DNA of 64,000 bases from Isoetes taiwanensis (lineage: Eukaryota > Streptophyta > Lycopodiopsida > Isoetales > Isoetaceae), in assembly GCA_021234155.1 (NCBI GenBank), contig JAJEKV010000013.1:8447193-8511192 (forward strand), written 5' to 3'. This document shows, piece after piece, positions 33,518 through 45,948 of this stretch. Position 1 is the first letter of the stretch. Each line of letters opens with the position of its first letter. A model generated the notes under the pieces. The model made no database searches. It was not told where the DNA came from and was given only the letters and a program-made list of their open reading frames with translations. The translations under genes were made by a program, and so were the position numbers.

Positions 33518-33674
33518 TTCTTTATCTGATGGTTACTCTACTTTTGCTGGGAACCAAGATCTACAGCAACTACCCCCCAGCCAAAGAAGAACTTCTAGTT
33601 TGAAGCAGATGCAGGCTACACAAGTTGTTGTTGCAGTAGCAGCCAAGCCTGCTCACAGATCATCGGAGAAGTAA
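33518..33674 (+). CDS. Possible last exon, unknown gene
   Basis: After a pyrimidine-rich acceptor (TTTCTGCAG) an open frame reads SLSDGYSTFAGNQDLQQLPP and then Gln/Ala/Val-rich residues to a TAA at 33672. Composition is plausible for a coding C-terminus. No family is recognised and no upstream exon in phase could be attached. Confidence 0.25.
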
Positions 33675-36420
33675 TTTACTCTTATAAAATTGTAATTCTA
33701 TATTGATTTCGAGATCCCAATCTGTGGTGAATGGAAGTATAAAATATAAATCTATGTGATACTATAAATCTATGTCCTCTTCCTGAAGCCTGGGGATATA
33801 GCATTGCATGCTTGAACCATCTACACCAAGAGGTTTGATCAAAGCCCACACTGTCAATTATACTACATTATTTTTAACCACAACTATTAATTCAATTGTT
33901 TTAAACCTTAACCATTGAATGTTATAATCTGACGTCAAAATTTAGATTGCAATCCATCAGTATGTATAAATGAGAATGGAGATAACATGAATATTATGCC
34001 TTATGGACTTGTTTGGGTTCGATTCTCAAAAGGCCTTTTTTTTAACAATTAAAAAGATCAATGCAAAATTCATAATATATTAGCTTTTAAATTGTGGTTT
34101 ATAGTAATTTTTTATTTTAATGTGTGCCACGTGTCAACATTTGATTTGATAGAAGACATACTAAAAACAATACCTTCTTTTTCTACATGTAATAATAATG
34201 CTTTTTTTATTTCAAAAGTATGCCATGTGTCCATATTTAATTAGCTAGACTAATGTTTTTTATTTAAAAAGTATGGCACGTGTCAATATCTCATTAGTTA
34301 AACAACGACATTAGAAACACATATTTTTTCTACGTGTTATAATATTATTTTTTACATGTCCTTATTTTAGGAAAACTATAGCTAGATTTCAATAACATGT
34401 GTAGGGTTTCGTAAATTAAAAAAAGGCCATACGTGATTTTTTTTTCTAATTTTGCAAAAACAACACTTGAAACAACATGTCCATTAGGTTCCGAAAATGT
34501 TGTTTGGGGGTGGTATTACCTATGATTTTGGATGGTTTGCCCATGTATTCGTATGGCAAAATGTTATTTTGCTGACTCACTAATTTGGTTTTGGTTTCCA
34601 ATGGTCGATTGGGGCTTGTTGATTTTTTTCTGGAAGGTTTAATTTTTAGAAGTGGAGTCGTGGCGAAGTTCTGTTCTGGCGATGGCGTCGTGGGCGCGTG
34701 GAGGCGATGGAGCAGAGCAGGGGCGAAGTTCTTCCGATGGGCGGCTGCTTGGCGATGGCAGAGGTGAGGGATTGGCGAGGGCAGATGGGCGGAGTTAATC
34801 TGGCAGCGGCGTATTCAGCAGAGTTAATTTGATAGGGGTTAACGTTGAGTTAATCTGGCAGGGTTCAGGGTACAGAGGCAGAAGCACTCATGTAAAATCC
34901 GACAGGGCACACCCAAAAGCCCTTATTTTTTTTCTTCAGAAGCATTCTCATTTTGGTTTTTGCAGAGGTTTAGGTGCAATGAGTTGTGGAGTGTGGCCAT
35001 AACCGAAATCTTCAATCTCATCTGCTTATGCCGTTTTTTTGTCAGCTATTTTTTTTCTTAAGCCTTTTTTTTCTTAAGCCGTCTTTTTTCAGCTGTTTAC
35101 AAAGTGTGTTTTCTGGAACTGCCTTTTGGGCAGGGGGTTCAACTCCCCGTGGTTCATTATGTTCCTTTTTTTTTTCTTCTTGTGGGCAGAATGATAGTTT
35201 ATGCATAGAAGCCCATTCTGCAGCAGGAATGGAGCTCCTGTAGCATGTGCAGCATGTTGGTGTGCACTTTGTGAAGAGAATGGAGTTCGGCCATGCATTT
35301 AGGAGGCCCCTGTAAATTTCTTTGCAAGTGTGAGACTTGTACAGAGTATTGCTTCTTAGCAGATGTGGTGCTTTAACTCTGTCTTTGGAAAACAGGTTTA
35401 ATTGTTTGTTACTCCTGTGTATCTACGCATTTGACTTCGATCGAATACTTTCTGATGCACCTTAGGGTGAGGTGGAAATGGGGCTTTGACCCCATCTTGA
35501 CTTGGGTTGGATGGCTGTGGTTTTAGGGCAGGGCATGTTCTTGGGAATATGCCCTATTTCGATGGCTAGGATGTAGCGATTATAGGATGTAGCGATTATA
35601 ATATTGCGAAAAAGAACACTTGAAAACATCAATTTTCTATTTCCTACGTGTTCTTTTCTTTGTAGTGTTTTATTTCTGGTGTTGTAATTTGGTTTTTCAG
35701 GTGTAGTAAAATTAAAACCTACACGTGCTATTTTAAAGATAAACAACGCATGGTTCCGCCAAAAAACAACAGTGAAGGAAAAAAGTACACGTTGACAAAA
35801 ATTCACAAAAACCATGTCAATTTTTTCTACGCGTGGATTTTCTGCCAAAAGACCACAGTGGAAAATTTCTGCCAAAAAACCACTGTCTCTTTGTGCAAAT
35901 CCAGATAAACAGGCCACGTGGACTTTTGGGGCCATTTTGGTGTTGTTTTTGGCATAAAACAACACTTCCGTACAACTAAAAAACAACTGTGGACCAAAAA
36001 TTGGGGTCAATGTGTGAAGAAATGAGAGCTCCTATAGATGATGATGGGACTTGTTGGGCGGATCTAGGTTTTATACCTTCACTTCATCCAGGTATGGATC
36101 CTTACGCACTCATTTTATTTGTACTTTGGTCATGTTTTTCTTGCTCATTTGCTTGTACTCATCCAGTTGTGCCTTTTGAAATTCAGGAATAAACTATTAC
36201 ACACTTTATTAGTTCTTCATGTTTTATTCATATGTTCTATGTTATTTTCGTATAACTTCCACTGTGTGTTTTATCTAAACATTACTATATGATTTTGAGT
36301 ATAAGAGTAGACGCCAGGACTGACGGGGATTACATGGTTATACATCTGGTTTTAATGAATAAATAAAATTTGCTCATAGTAATAGTTTATATGCAACCGA
36401 AAGATAACGGAATGATAATA
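33675..36420. other. No gene recognised; degenerate repeats
   Basis: About 34115-34300 contains three degenerate copies of a unit with TATGCCACGTGTCAATAT-like words. About 35750-35900 repeats TTCTGCCAAAA and CCACAGTGG words. ORFs in 34.5-35.3 kb and 35.46-36.2 kb have no recognisable motifs. Confidence 0.5.
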
Positions 36421-36877
36421 GGAATCGAGGATTTCAATTCCAAAACAGGGGATGAACACTCACACTAGTGGAGGAAGGAAGGGACGAAATAAAAGAGCAT
36501 GCAGGATTTGAACGAATCTCGGAGGATGACAAGAAAATAGGCAAGCAAGGAAGAATGTTAATAGATGTATGCATGGGAGCCGGGATGATAATTGCAAATG
36601 GGCTGAGGAAATAAAGAGGATCGAGAGGGTACACATGCCAAACATATGCAGGGAAGTGTACTGTGGATTATGTAGTGTTAGATCCAAACTTGGCTGGCAA
36701 AATAGAGGAAATAAAGCTATTAGATTGGCCGATAGGAACAAGGAAAACACATAGACCAATCAGGGTAACAGTTAAGGTCAATCTCTATCATATACTAGAG
36801 GAGGGAGTGGACGAACATATAAAGTACAATATGGACCCGAGTAGGATGACACAATTCAGGAATGTATGGGTAAGCTG
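36421..36877 (+). mobile_element. LINE endonuclease (EEP) remnant
   Basis: In shifting frames the segment reads MIIGIEDFNSKTGDEHS (the GDFN block), IANGL, then TCQTYAGKCTVDYVVLDPNL and RKTHRPIRVTV. This is the C-terminal half of an apurinic-type endonuclease of a LINE ORF2, including the S/T-x-x-D-Y-V element near the active site. Several stops and frame changes are present. The reverse transcriptase that should follow is not recognisable beyond about 36.9 kb, where charged Lys/Arg-rich sequence continues to about 37.08 kb. Confidence 0.75.
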
Positions 36878-37088
36878 ATAACATAGTCAGAGTGGGACGA
36901 GAAGGATATCTCAATGATGGACATGATGCTGGATGGACTATTGACGAAGAAGCGTGAGGAAATATATGGAAGGGTAAAAAAGAGAGGAGGAAATAAGAGA
37001 AAATTTAGGGCAGGGAGTTGGTATGATAAAGAGTGTATAAACGTAAAAGTAGAAACGAAGCTATGGAAAGCGTCGGGGAGATATAGAT

Positions 37089-37390
37089 GTTAGGGTAATA
37101 TATCCTAGCTGTCACTAGATGACTAGGCATATGGTGACACATCACCTGTTGCCGACATGGATCAACTATAAGCCAAAGTTACGCCCACTACTATTTTTAG
37201 TTCTTCGCATGTGCTGACTGACACATGACAAATCACCTGTTGCTGACATGGCTCAAATATAAGCCAAAGTTATGCTCACCTCTAGAGTAGTTCATTCTAG
37301 CAAAGCTCGGGCGCTCATGCTTTCTTGTCTTTGTGAACCTCTCTTCATCCTTTCATCAATCTACACAGAGCTTTTATGGCATCAGAGCCC
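37089..37390 (+). mobile_element. Possible LTR end and primer site, degraded
   Basis: TGGCATCAGAGC (37377-37388) differs by one base from the initiator tRNA-Met primer site. Upstream, a TGTTAGGG start at 37089 and two tandem copies of a CACCTGTTGC..GACATGG..AAGCCAAAGTTA segment could be LTR sequence. No matching inverted end or second LTR was found. Confidence 0.4.
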
Positions 37391-37786
37391 AAACTGAAAG
37401 AGGGAGAGAGTGCAAGATAAAACAGAGAGCTATAAGCTGCTTCAAAGGGGATCAGATAGGCACACGGTTGCAGAAAACCACGGTGCAATCAGGATCAGTC
37501 AAATAATAGGGGAGTTGCAGCAATTTCTTGTGCAAACCAGAGCCCACGAGGGAGAGTTTTGCAATTCTTGCAAATAGATTGGATTATTATCTCAAATTCT
37601 TATTGAACAAAGGAGTTTTGGACTCCAGAACTGTCTGCCATTACACGAGTACAATTGCCAACTTCTAGCTCTATTGGATTGAAAAAGATGCATGAAGAAG
37701 CCCCTCCCCTACTTGGTATCAAAGAAAGAGAGTCGAGGGAACTGCTGAGAGAGGGGAAAATATCGATGAGAAGTCGAAACATCGAT

Positions 37787-37912
37787 GAGGAGTCGATGGA
37801 GAACCTGCAAGAAATAGTGATCCTCAAACAAACCAGAGCCCCAGAAAATGAGGAGTCGATGGAGAACCTGCAAGAAATAGTGATCCTCAAACAAACCAGA
37901 GCCCCAGAAAAT
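37787..37912 (+). repeat. Exact tandem duplication, 63-bp unit
   Basis: 37787-37849 is repeated at 37850-37912. Being 21 codons long, it keeps an open frame (37655-38035) that encodes ESMENLQEIVILKQTRAPEN twice. The frame resembles no family I know. It may be a retrotransposon leader or gag tail, given the primer-site-like sequence upstream. Confidence 0.9.
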
Positions 37913-38035
37913 GCATGCAATACATGCATACAGGAAGAGATGCATAGTCGCCCATTTGAGAATACCAATCCAATGGCTTGGATTATTTTTTTTATTGAAG
38001 GACCAATTAGTCGTACTAATGAACTGGTGACCTAG

Positions 38036-39110
38036 AGGCAATGGATTTTTAAGATCCCCATTACTAGACCGATCTTGTCTTGACCATGTTTGAATCCATG
38101 ACCTCGGGTGTGGCAGTTTAAGGTCCTGCCACTAGACCATACCCCCTGTTAAGAGGCAATTTATTAGAGAAGGGTGAGCTTTGGTAACTTGGGGTATATT
38201 TTGAGCATACCTTAAGAGCTAACAGCTATAGTTTCTAGTGTTTTTTTCTGGCTAGGTGAAAAACATTTTTGTATTTTTCTATGTTATCATGTGCGTAAGG
38301 TTTTTAGAGGCAAAAATCTTTTGAGATCCACCCGAAAAAATCATTTTGCCCTAATCAACAGCAGTCATTGAATTATTTTTCTATTTTATTTTTGCAGATG
38401 CCTTACCTTCCATTGATATTTTAGCATTGCATCTGAGCATTAGCATTAGCATTACATAGCATATTGTAGCAGCATCCCTATCCATTTCATTATTCCTGCC
38501 TGCGACAACAAGCACCAGCATCACTACATCTTGCATCTCTGGTTCCTATACCTACGACGAAAGCAGAACAATTTGCAGCTATTGAAGAAAGGATTAAGAA
38601 TTGAAGAAGGAAGCGTTGATGAAGGGGACTCATTATCAGATAAAAAATTAGCTCTCTATGAATTATATTAAGAAGTAATGCAAGAGACACTTATGCGAAA
38701 AACTGAATCTATAACATATGTTTTTAAAGTTAGGTCTTCCAAGTTATAAGACACAGAATCATTTGGACATTGTAAGCAAAACCTCAACAAGATTATTTGT
38801 CTTTTATTTAGGGCATGTTGAATATGGCTTAGAAAGAATGGTCTATAACTTATCTCTATGGTATAGGTTCGAATGGAGTTATTTTTATAGCAAAATATAT
38901 GGGCTTTCAGGGTAAATTTTTTTTTTCATTTACCTTGCTCATGTACAACATTAGTGTTGTAATTGTGACATTGTTATCATATGTGACATTTAACCAATAT
39001 GTCTACGGATTGAATATCTTACAAACATAAGCTTGAGGAAATGTTTATGCTACATTTTGAATCAGATAGAGCAAAAAGTTTTGAGCTTCAATGGTGGTAG
39101 ATGGCAGTGG
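38036..39110. repeat. 1-kb duplicated segment, copy A, with tRNA-like SINE head (minus strand)
   Basis: Matches 45949-46960 over most of its length, with shared blocks such as TGGTCTATAACTTAT, TAGGTTCGAATGGAGTTA and TGACTCATTATCAGATAAAA-type words. Its left end, read on the minus strand, has a polymerase III A-box-like TGGTCTAGTGGCAGG (38125-38139) and a B-box-like GGATTCAAACATGG (38084-38097), as in tRNA-derived SINEs. The rest is noncoding or a decayed ORF. Confidence 0.75.
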
Positions 39111-39454
39111 CAGTCAATGTTCTTGTTTACCTTCCTGCTGCATGACATAAAGTTGATATTTATTTGTCACATGCTTGCATCTTAGCCCAAAAGGATGAAG
39201 ACAAAACGATCATGCTTTAAGTAATAAGGTAAGAGCTTGAAGAGTTTGAAGCATTTTCCAGAAATGGTAAATTTCTTGAGGTATATGTAATTGATGTAGA
39301 TATGTACTTGTTGTGTATCTGCTTATCTCAATACAAGGTTGTAATGCAGGTGCAAAAGCCATAGTAACGCTACAGAGGAAATATGCAGATCCTCTCTTTT
39401 TTTTATTCTAGGAACTCATGTCAAATACATTGTATTGTTGATTTCTTTTTGTAG

Positions 39455-39657
39455 GTTGATATCCTCAATGCAACAAAGATGGTAGTCATGCAACAACTAT
39501 CAAGTCAGCCTGCATTAGCTCTTTCCTGGGAGAAGAAGTTAGCTATATGCGAAATATGTAAATCTTTTTACGTGGCAAATGAGGTCGTTGATGTCCTCAA
39601 TTTTCAGGAAAACAGCATGTTGGCTATAGTTTGATTCGTGATTACCTGGTGGAATAA
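39455..39657 (+). pseudogene. LUC7-like (U1 snRNP-associated) remnant
   Basis: After the acceptor TTTTTGTAG the frame reads SWEKKLAICEICKSFYVAN, matching the second zinc-finger start of LUC7 proteins (E-K-L-x-V-C-E-x-C-G-x-F-L). After a frame change near 39600 it reads SGKQHVGYSLIRDYLVE, matching the T-G-K-Q-H-x-G-Y block, and ends in TAA. The finger is broken by the frameshift and loss of a spacer. LUC7 proteins help choose 5' splice sites within U1 snRNP. Only these two blocks remain, so it is a relic. Confidence 0.7.
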
Positions 39658-42600
39658 GTGCTAATTAATAAGTTTTAATGATCTCAATTAATTGCAGAAT
39701 TTGCATGAGTATCTAATGCTCTGGGAATGCTTGGATTGAGATGAAGCCTACAATGCCACGCTAAAAAAAGACATCCAATTTCGCATCAATTTTGTCTCAA
39801 AGATGACAAATTGGTTGGTCCTAACCTGCTGCCAGATATAATCACGCAGTTCTTGCCATACAATCAAAAGCTTTGTTGATTGTCCATTATGCATTTTAAG
39901 CTTTCCTTCATTCAATGGTCCCCATGAATCTGATCTTCAAACTGAGAGGGACTGCCATAGATATGTATTAGATCCTTATGCATAAACCCCTTTTTGTCTT
40001 TTACAAAATAAATTCTTTGACACTGGTTTACTCTCATATTTTTTCATTTTTCTATTCATAATCATATCATTCCAACTGAAGCATCTATATTCTAAAATTC
40101 AGTTCCATTCAATAACAGACTTTCGCTATTAAGACTAAAGAGCCCAACCAAATAAGCATTTCTAGATCTCAGCCTTAGGATAGCCGCCTATTTACTAGAG
40201 GGTGATACAATCTCAGGAAGGTCAAATAAGCTCATAATTCTAGTAAATACATAGTTCTATTCATCTGCCATGTAGCGCCAGACCATTCAAGAATTAAAAT
40301 ATATCTACTCAATAAAGTCGCATTTAATTAAAGTGGGTCACATTTTGACGTTTGGGACTCATGCAGTAAAGTGGGACTCATGCGGAAGCTCTCTACTTCA
40401 TTAGAATAAAGGGCTCTTCCTCAATATTTGATTCCATTACTACACATAGTAAATTAGCCTATAAGCTTGCATATTCTCACTGTCATATCTATGCATCTTG
40501 TTGTTCTAGCTTACATGTAGCACGTTTCCCCACTTATCCACCTTTGAGGATCCTACTCATCTTGTAGGTGCTCTAACCTAGTGGGAGAGAACTCTTACTG
40601 GTGTAGAATTTTAAGAGATCCAAATTTGATAAGTAGCCCTTATCGTTCAACGAGAGAGCTTCATTCAAATTACAACATTCAAACTCTTTGAAGGAACTTG
40701 AATGTTGAGTCTTTTTCTAACATTCAAAGATAACAACAATTTGTCTGCTTCAGACAACAAAAAGTTGTTGGATTTGTTGCATCCTATCAGCCAACACGTA
40801 ACCACTTGCAACATCTTGTGAATTACATATAGCTTTATTCAAATAAAATAGCTTATAACATTGAACAAAAGGAAATACACATGTTGGCTTTCTGGTAGAG
40901 GGACTGAAATCTTCAGGTCATTCATGATAGCAATTTTTTGTGTTTTAGTTTTCTGAACTTTTCCGTATCTAGATTGAGAATGAAACCAAAAGTGTGATTG
41001 ATTATTGAAGGAGAGCGATGATTAGAGTGCTAATCCTTGGTATTATATCTAGGCAGTGACGTTTTACCTCAATGTTCACAAGCTGAAGATATATCTGACA
41101 TTTCTCTTTAAAGTCCAACGCCACATTCTAACGAATGACCCACAAACACGCAGTAGCAATATTCGATCAACTGCTCCTATTACAGACAACTGGCTAGATG
41201 CACATAAACAATTTATATGCCAACTCAATAAACAGTTTACTGGCCGCGTCTGTCCAATGCCATTCAAAGCTATGGAGAGGTGGCATGGTGATGGCCAAAT
41301 AAAGATTTTACAATAGTTTAGCACCAATGCAATAATAGAAGACTCAATGAAGGCCGTATAAAGTAGCTTACGCTACCCTATAATGTTAAACATTGCAGCG
41401 CATAACTAGAGGTTGTGTTTATAAGGGCGTGTAAATTTGATAAAATTGTTGTCTCTTCTGGATTCATCCCCTATTATGTTCAGATTTAACAACATTGTAC
41501 TTTGGGGTTATGATGTAGACGTTCGGCCAATTACATGTTTGTTGAACTCCAAGAATGATGTATTATGTTGGATGTAGACGTTGGACTAATTATATGTATT
41601 ATGTTGGGCTCATGGCTTTGAAGTTTGATTAATTACGTGTTCTTTCATTATGATGAGCTTGTAAAGAATTGGGTAGGAAAACATGGGCCGGCGTTGCCGC
41701 GCATAAGTACAAATGTGTGTCACTTTCAATTTGTAACCATCTTCCCAAATATGTGGTTAATTCTTCATCACAAATGTGTGTCAATTCAATTGATGGTATT
41801 GGTTCGAAACGACTAATTTTAATTGTGTAGATCGATAATATGGACAAAAGCAAAATAAAAGGGTGCATGTTCATTACACTCTGCTTAAATAGTTAGGGGT
41901 GACTCCGGCATATATATGATGAAGACAAACACAATAACAATTGTATGTAGCAACTCGTGTGGAAATACTTTATTTTATGATAACTCAAAGGTGTGATGAA
42001 CAGGTTGAGTTCAGCATTGCATCATGATATTAATATGTCGTCTTTAGGTGAATCTTTAGGTGAATGTACGTATTCATCAAAAGGCAATGTTAGTAAGTGT
42101 AACATGAAAAAGTACATGAGCAACAAAAGCAGCATCTCTACAAACTTGCTTCCAGACATAAATGCATTATTAGGTCCACCATTGCATAGTATTTGTGTAC
42201 AACTAAAGTCACTAAGGACCGTATAGAGGGCCAGGTTTAATGGTAAAAGATTATGTTCATGGTAATACTTATGCAGATACTTGGTTTAATAAACAATACT
42301 ATTGCCTTTGCTATTTGCCAGCTGAGGCTTGCGCCATGCAACCTGATACATTTCAATATAAGAACAACTTATGTCAAGTTGTACCAACAAAAATAGAACC
42401 AAGGGAAAAAAAACACTAAAAACTGAAAGAATTAGTTTTCACCATCTTCTACGGGAATCCACATAAAGCTTGTATCCTTGGTATATTATGAATAAAATTT
42501 TCTTAGCCTACACACTCTACTTCTAAACTCAACTTTACCATCTGATAAAAGGAAAAAATCTGCATTTAAAACATCAGCAACAAATGCGCTTGATAATAGG

Positions 42601-43907
42601 CCTAAACTTGTTTGAACTTAGTTTTCAAATGGTTTCTAAACGACTACTCCAGATCTATAAGCACTTCCTAGAGAACTATTTGTTGTTCAGAGACTCTGAA
42701 TAGAAAAAAGGAGGAAACGTACTTGTAAAAATTGCATCAGGAAGGGCTTTTACCAGATGACTTGTAAGATATCAGCACAAGAAGGGCAGAGCCAGTAAAT
42801 AGCTGGTTCTCTGTGTGAGGACTGGGCGCTGAAAAACTTTCATCTACAACTCCCTGCTCAGCATTTTTACACTATTTTAGCAAATAACATAAAGATGGAC
42901 CTAAATTTCTATTACATACTTGAAATCCCAGGAAATTCTAATGTTTAAAGAGTAGAATCGTGGTACAAAATCTAAGCACTTTTCAAGCACCACATCTGAG
43001 CACTTTCTTTCAGCAAACTGAAGCTTTAAAATTAAGAACCATACCCGACTGATTACATAAATCTGAGATGCGCCACGGAAGCCAGCAAGACTCTACACAC
43101 ACAACATATCTACAGACTAAGTTCTGTTTAATCTAAGAGCATGTATCTGAAACATGTATTTGGCAAACCCCCCAAAATACAACTTCTTATCTGATACAAA
43201 AATATTGAAAAAAACAGCATGCCTGAAACAGGATTTACCTCATTATTTGACTGTGGAGCAACAGGATTTACTCTGTCACCCAATGCTTTGATGTGACTAG
43301 GACGCTTTGATCCTCTTCAAGCTGCAAAAATGAAAAAAAAAAAATTCGCAGCAGAGTGGTCGTCATTTTTGTATGGCCTTTGTTGCTCCACAGTCAGACG
43401 CGGCAGAAAGAGCCGAGATAGGGAAGGAAATGCCAAGAGCTGAGCAGAGATACTGAGTCGTACATATTTGAGGAGGGTCGAGCAAGACCAGATATGAAAA
43501 ATAGCTTTTTATCTGTGGAGTGATTTCTGGTCGCATACATGATACTTCGTAGCTTGCTATTCTAAGTCTGGATAGCTTTTTGCCTAAAACATACAGAGAT
43601 GCATCTGAAGAAAAAGATGGATGATTTTTCGTAGCCTAACACTCATTTCGCTTACTGTAAAGGACTCTTCGACCTGAAAAAAAAGAAAGAGATAAGTAAA
43701 ATTATCCGCTTCAACCTCCACAGAAGCAGCCGGAGGGAAAAAAATAAACCTGAAATCCAACTCGCATTCCCTAAACGCCCAGTGATCTTCGCTGCCATCA
43801 AGGAAGAAACAGTTTCCTCTGCCGTAAGATTTAAATCGAAAAAATTAAATTAAAAATTGTTACAACACAAAAATTGTTGCCGGAAAAAACTTTTTAAATA
43901 AGTGGAT
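39658..43907. other. No gene recognised
   Basis: About 4.2 kb of AT-rich DNA. An 86-codon ORF at 41056-41316 has no identifiable motif. Repeated GTTCGGCCAATTACATG/TTGGACTAATTATATG words occur near 41520-41640. No RNA gene, array or transposon end could be supported. Confidence 0.5.
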
Positions 43908-44577
43908 GAAATACAAAATGTTAAAAGCTATTTCCAAAAATTCATCATGCAAACAATCCCCCACAATCACAATCACAATTGTAGCATGATAATGCGCCTA
44001 CAATATGTTTCAAATATACTATGTCTTTTTGCTTTGTAAATAGAAACATGCTCTTTGAATGTGAGCATCCAAATATAAGTCTTCTAGCCATGCAAGAATT
44101 ATAGCAGATATAGCAAGAACCATAGCGCAAACATGAAATTTTTTTCCATCTTCATTTCCTTAATTTTGGTTCTTACATCTCAAGCAAAATTTTGGCAGAA
44201 GGATGACCCTAATCCTCCATCTTCACCTTATAATTGGAGGTGAAGGTGGAGGATTAGGGTCATCCTTCTGCCAATATTTTGCTTGTGCTGCAAGAATTAA
44301 AGTCAAGGAAATGAAAATGGAGAGGAGTTTCATGTTTGCACTACGGTTCTTGCTACAAAATGTATATTTGCTATAATATCTGCTATAATTTTTTGATGGC
44401 TAGAAGACTTATATTTGAATGCTCACATTTAAAGAGCAAGTTCCTTTTTACAAAAGCAAAAAGACATAGTATACTTGAAACACATTATAGGCACATTATC
44501 ATGCTACAATTGTGCGTGTGGGAAGATTGTTTGCATGATCAATTTTGTGAAAATAGCTTTTGATATCTTTGTATTGT
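43908..44577. repeat. Foldback element, 670 bp, near-perfect central hairpin
   Basis: The arms start TACAAAATGTTAAAAGC on the left and its imperfect complement on the right, and include AGCTATTT and CATGCAAACAATC pairing. The centre (44195-44271) pairs GCAGAAGGATGACCCTAATC and the following 15 bases with their complement at one or two mismatches, around a short loop. A transcript would form a long stem able to feed small-RNA production. A MITE or palindromic duplication is the alternative. Confidence 0.88.
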
Positions 44578-45948
44578 GTTAACAAATCTATTCTATTCTA
44601 TCCTTTATTCATTGACTTACAGTTTGATTTGAAAGCAGTCCGAAGGTGCTCAACAATCCTCAGTTCATGTCCAGTTTTTGTATTCTTTCTTCTTTTTTTG
44701 TACTTGGATCTCTTTGCCATGCCCAGGCTTTCATCTATCCTCATATGAATTGTTTCATTGCCATCAACCCAAATTGTTTTTATTGCATCATTGTGCATTC
44801 ATCACTCTACAACCATATATAGTATAGTAATGTATATCAATGGGCTTATCGTCAATGCATTTGTATATGGGAGCTCTCCAATTATTTATCCTGAACAAGG
44901 CTTCGAAGTGGAAAAATAAATGGGTGAAGTGGGAATGACAAACACTTAAATATTGTAAGAAATGCTGCAACTAAACTTGGCTATCTGACAAATCTTACCA
45001 TAATCCATTTCGATAAGAGTATCAATTCAATGAGAAATATTAATTGCATATTATCCAACTTGATGTTCATAACCTCTTAGAGATGGAAAGGCTTCTCAAT
45101 TGATAAAACAAATAGGCCATGAAAAGCTAAATCTAATAAATAAAGACAATGTATAACAAATGTATGGTTTGATGTCTAAGATCAAATTTATAACTTTGTG
45201 CGACGTTTGTGTTATTATGCTGCAGGAAGCCGTCTGCAGATGGCAAGTTTGTCATTTTAAACTGTTGGTAAAGTTGCATATGTATTGTTTCTTGTCTCAG
45301 ATGAAATATATATGTCAAGAATGCATATCAAGGTTTATTAATCGTTAGTGTCGTTTTCTCATTTCCATCTATTTGTCTTAGTTCAACCTTTAGAACTAGC
45401 TATGTGAAGTGATACTTGAAATCGGTGGCTTTTTCTATGAATTCAACAATATTTTATCTTTTTTAGACCATTTTTTGGATGCTGGATTTTTGTGATCTTA
45501 TCCCCATCTGCAAGTTGAGGATGTTGGGATCTCCATCTGTTTGCCTACCTTCAACATTTTGAAGATGATATTGGGACAATTACGTGGAAATGATAATATA
45601 CACCATTTTTTTTCATCATTCTATTCATCCTCACATCATGAGTACATTCTACCTCACATTGTACATATTACATGGAAGCCAATCCACTACTTAGGCACGA
45701 TATATTGCTAGGAGATGCTTTGCATGTAATTATCTAGTATATACATATTACATAAAAGCCAATCCACTACTTAGACGCGATATATTGCTAGGAGCTGTTT
45801 TGCATGTGACTATCTAGTATATATGGCAGGTTTAAGGTCTCTAATATCGCATGGAACCCAATCCACAACTTAAGTGATTATCTAGTACATATGGCAGACT
45901 TAAGGTCTCTAGCACAGGACGATTGGTCCCACTTGAACCCTGATCTCG
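44578..45948. other. No gene recognised; one local duplication
   Basis: AT-rich. A segment with CAATCCACTACTTAG..GCGATATATTGCTAGGAG is duplicated near 45680 and 45760, and partly a third time near 45850. No family-matching ORF. Confidence 0.55.

Noticed and set aside
36569-36754. Independent gene at the LINE endonuclease remnant
   Set aside because: The frame belongs to the decayed EEP domain and is interrupted on both sides.
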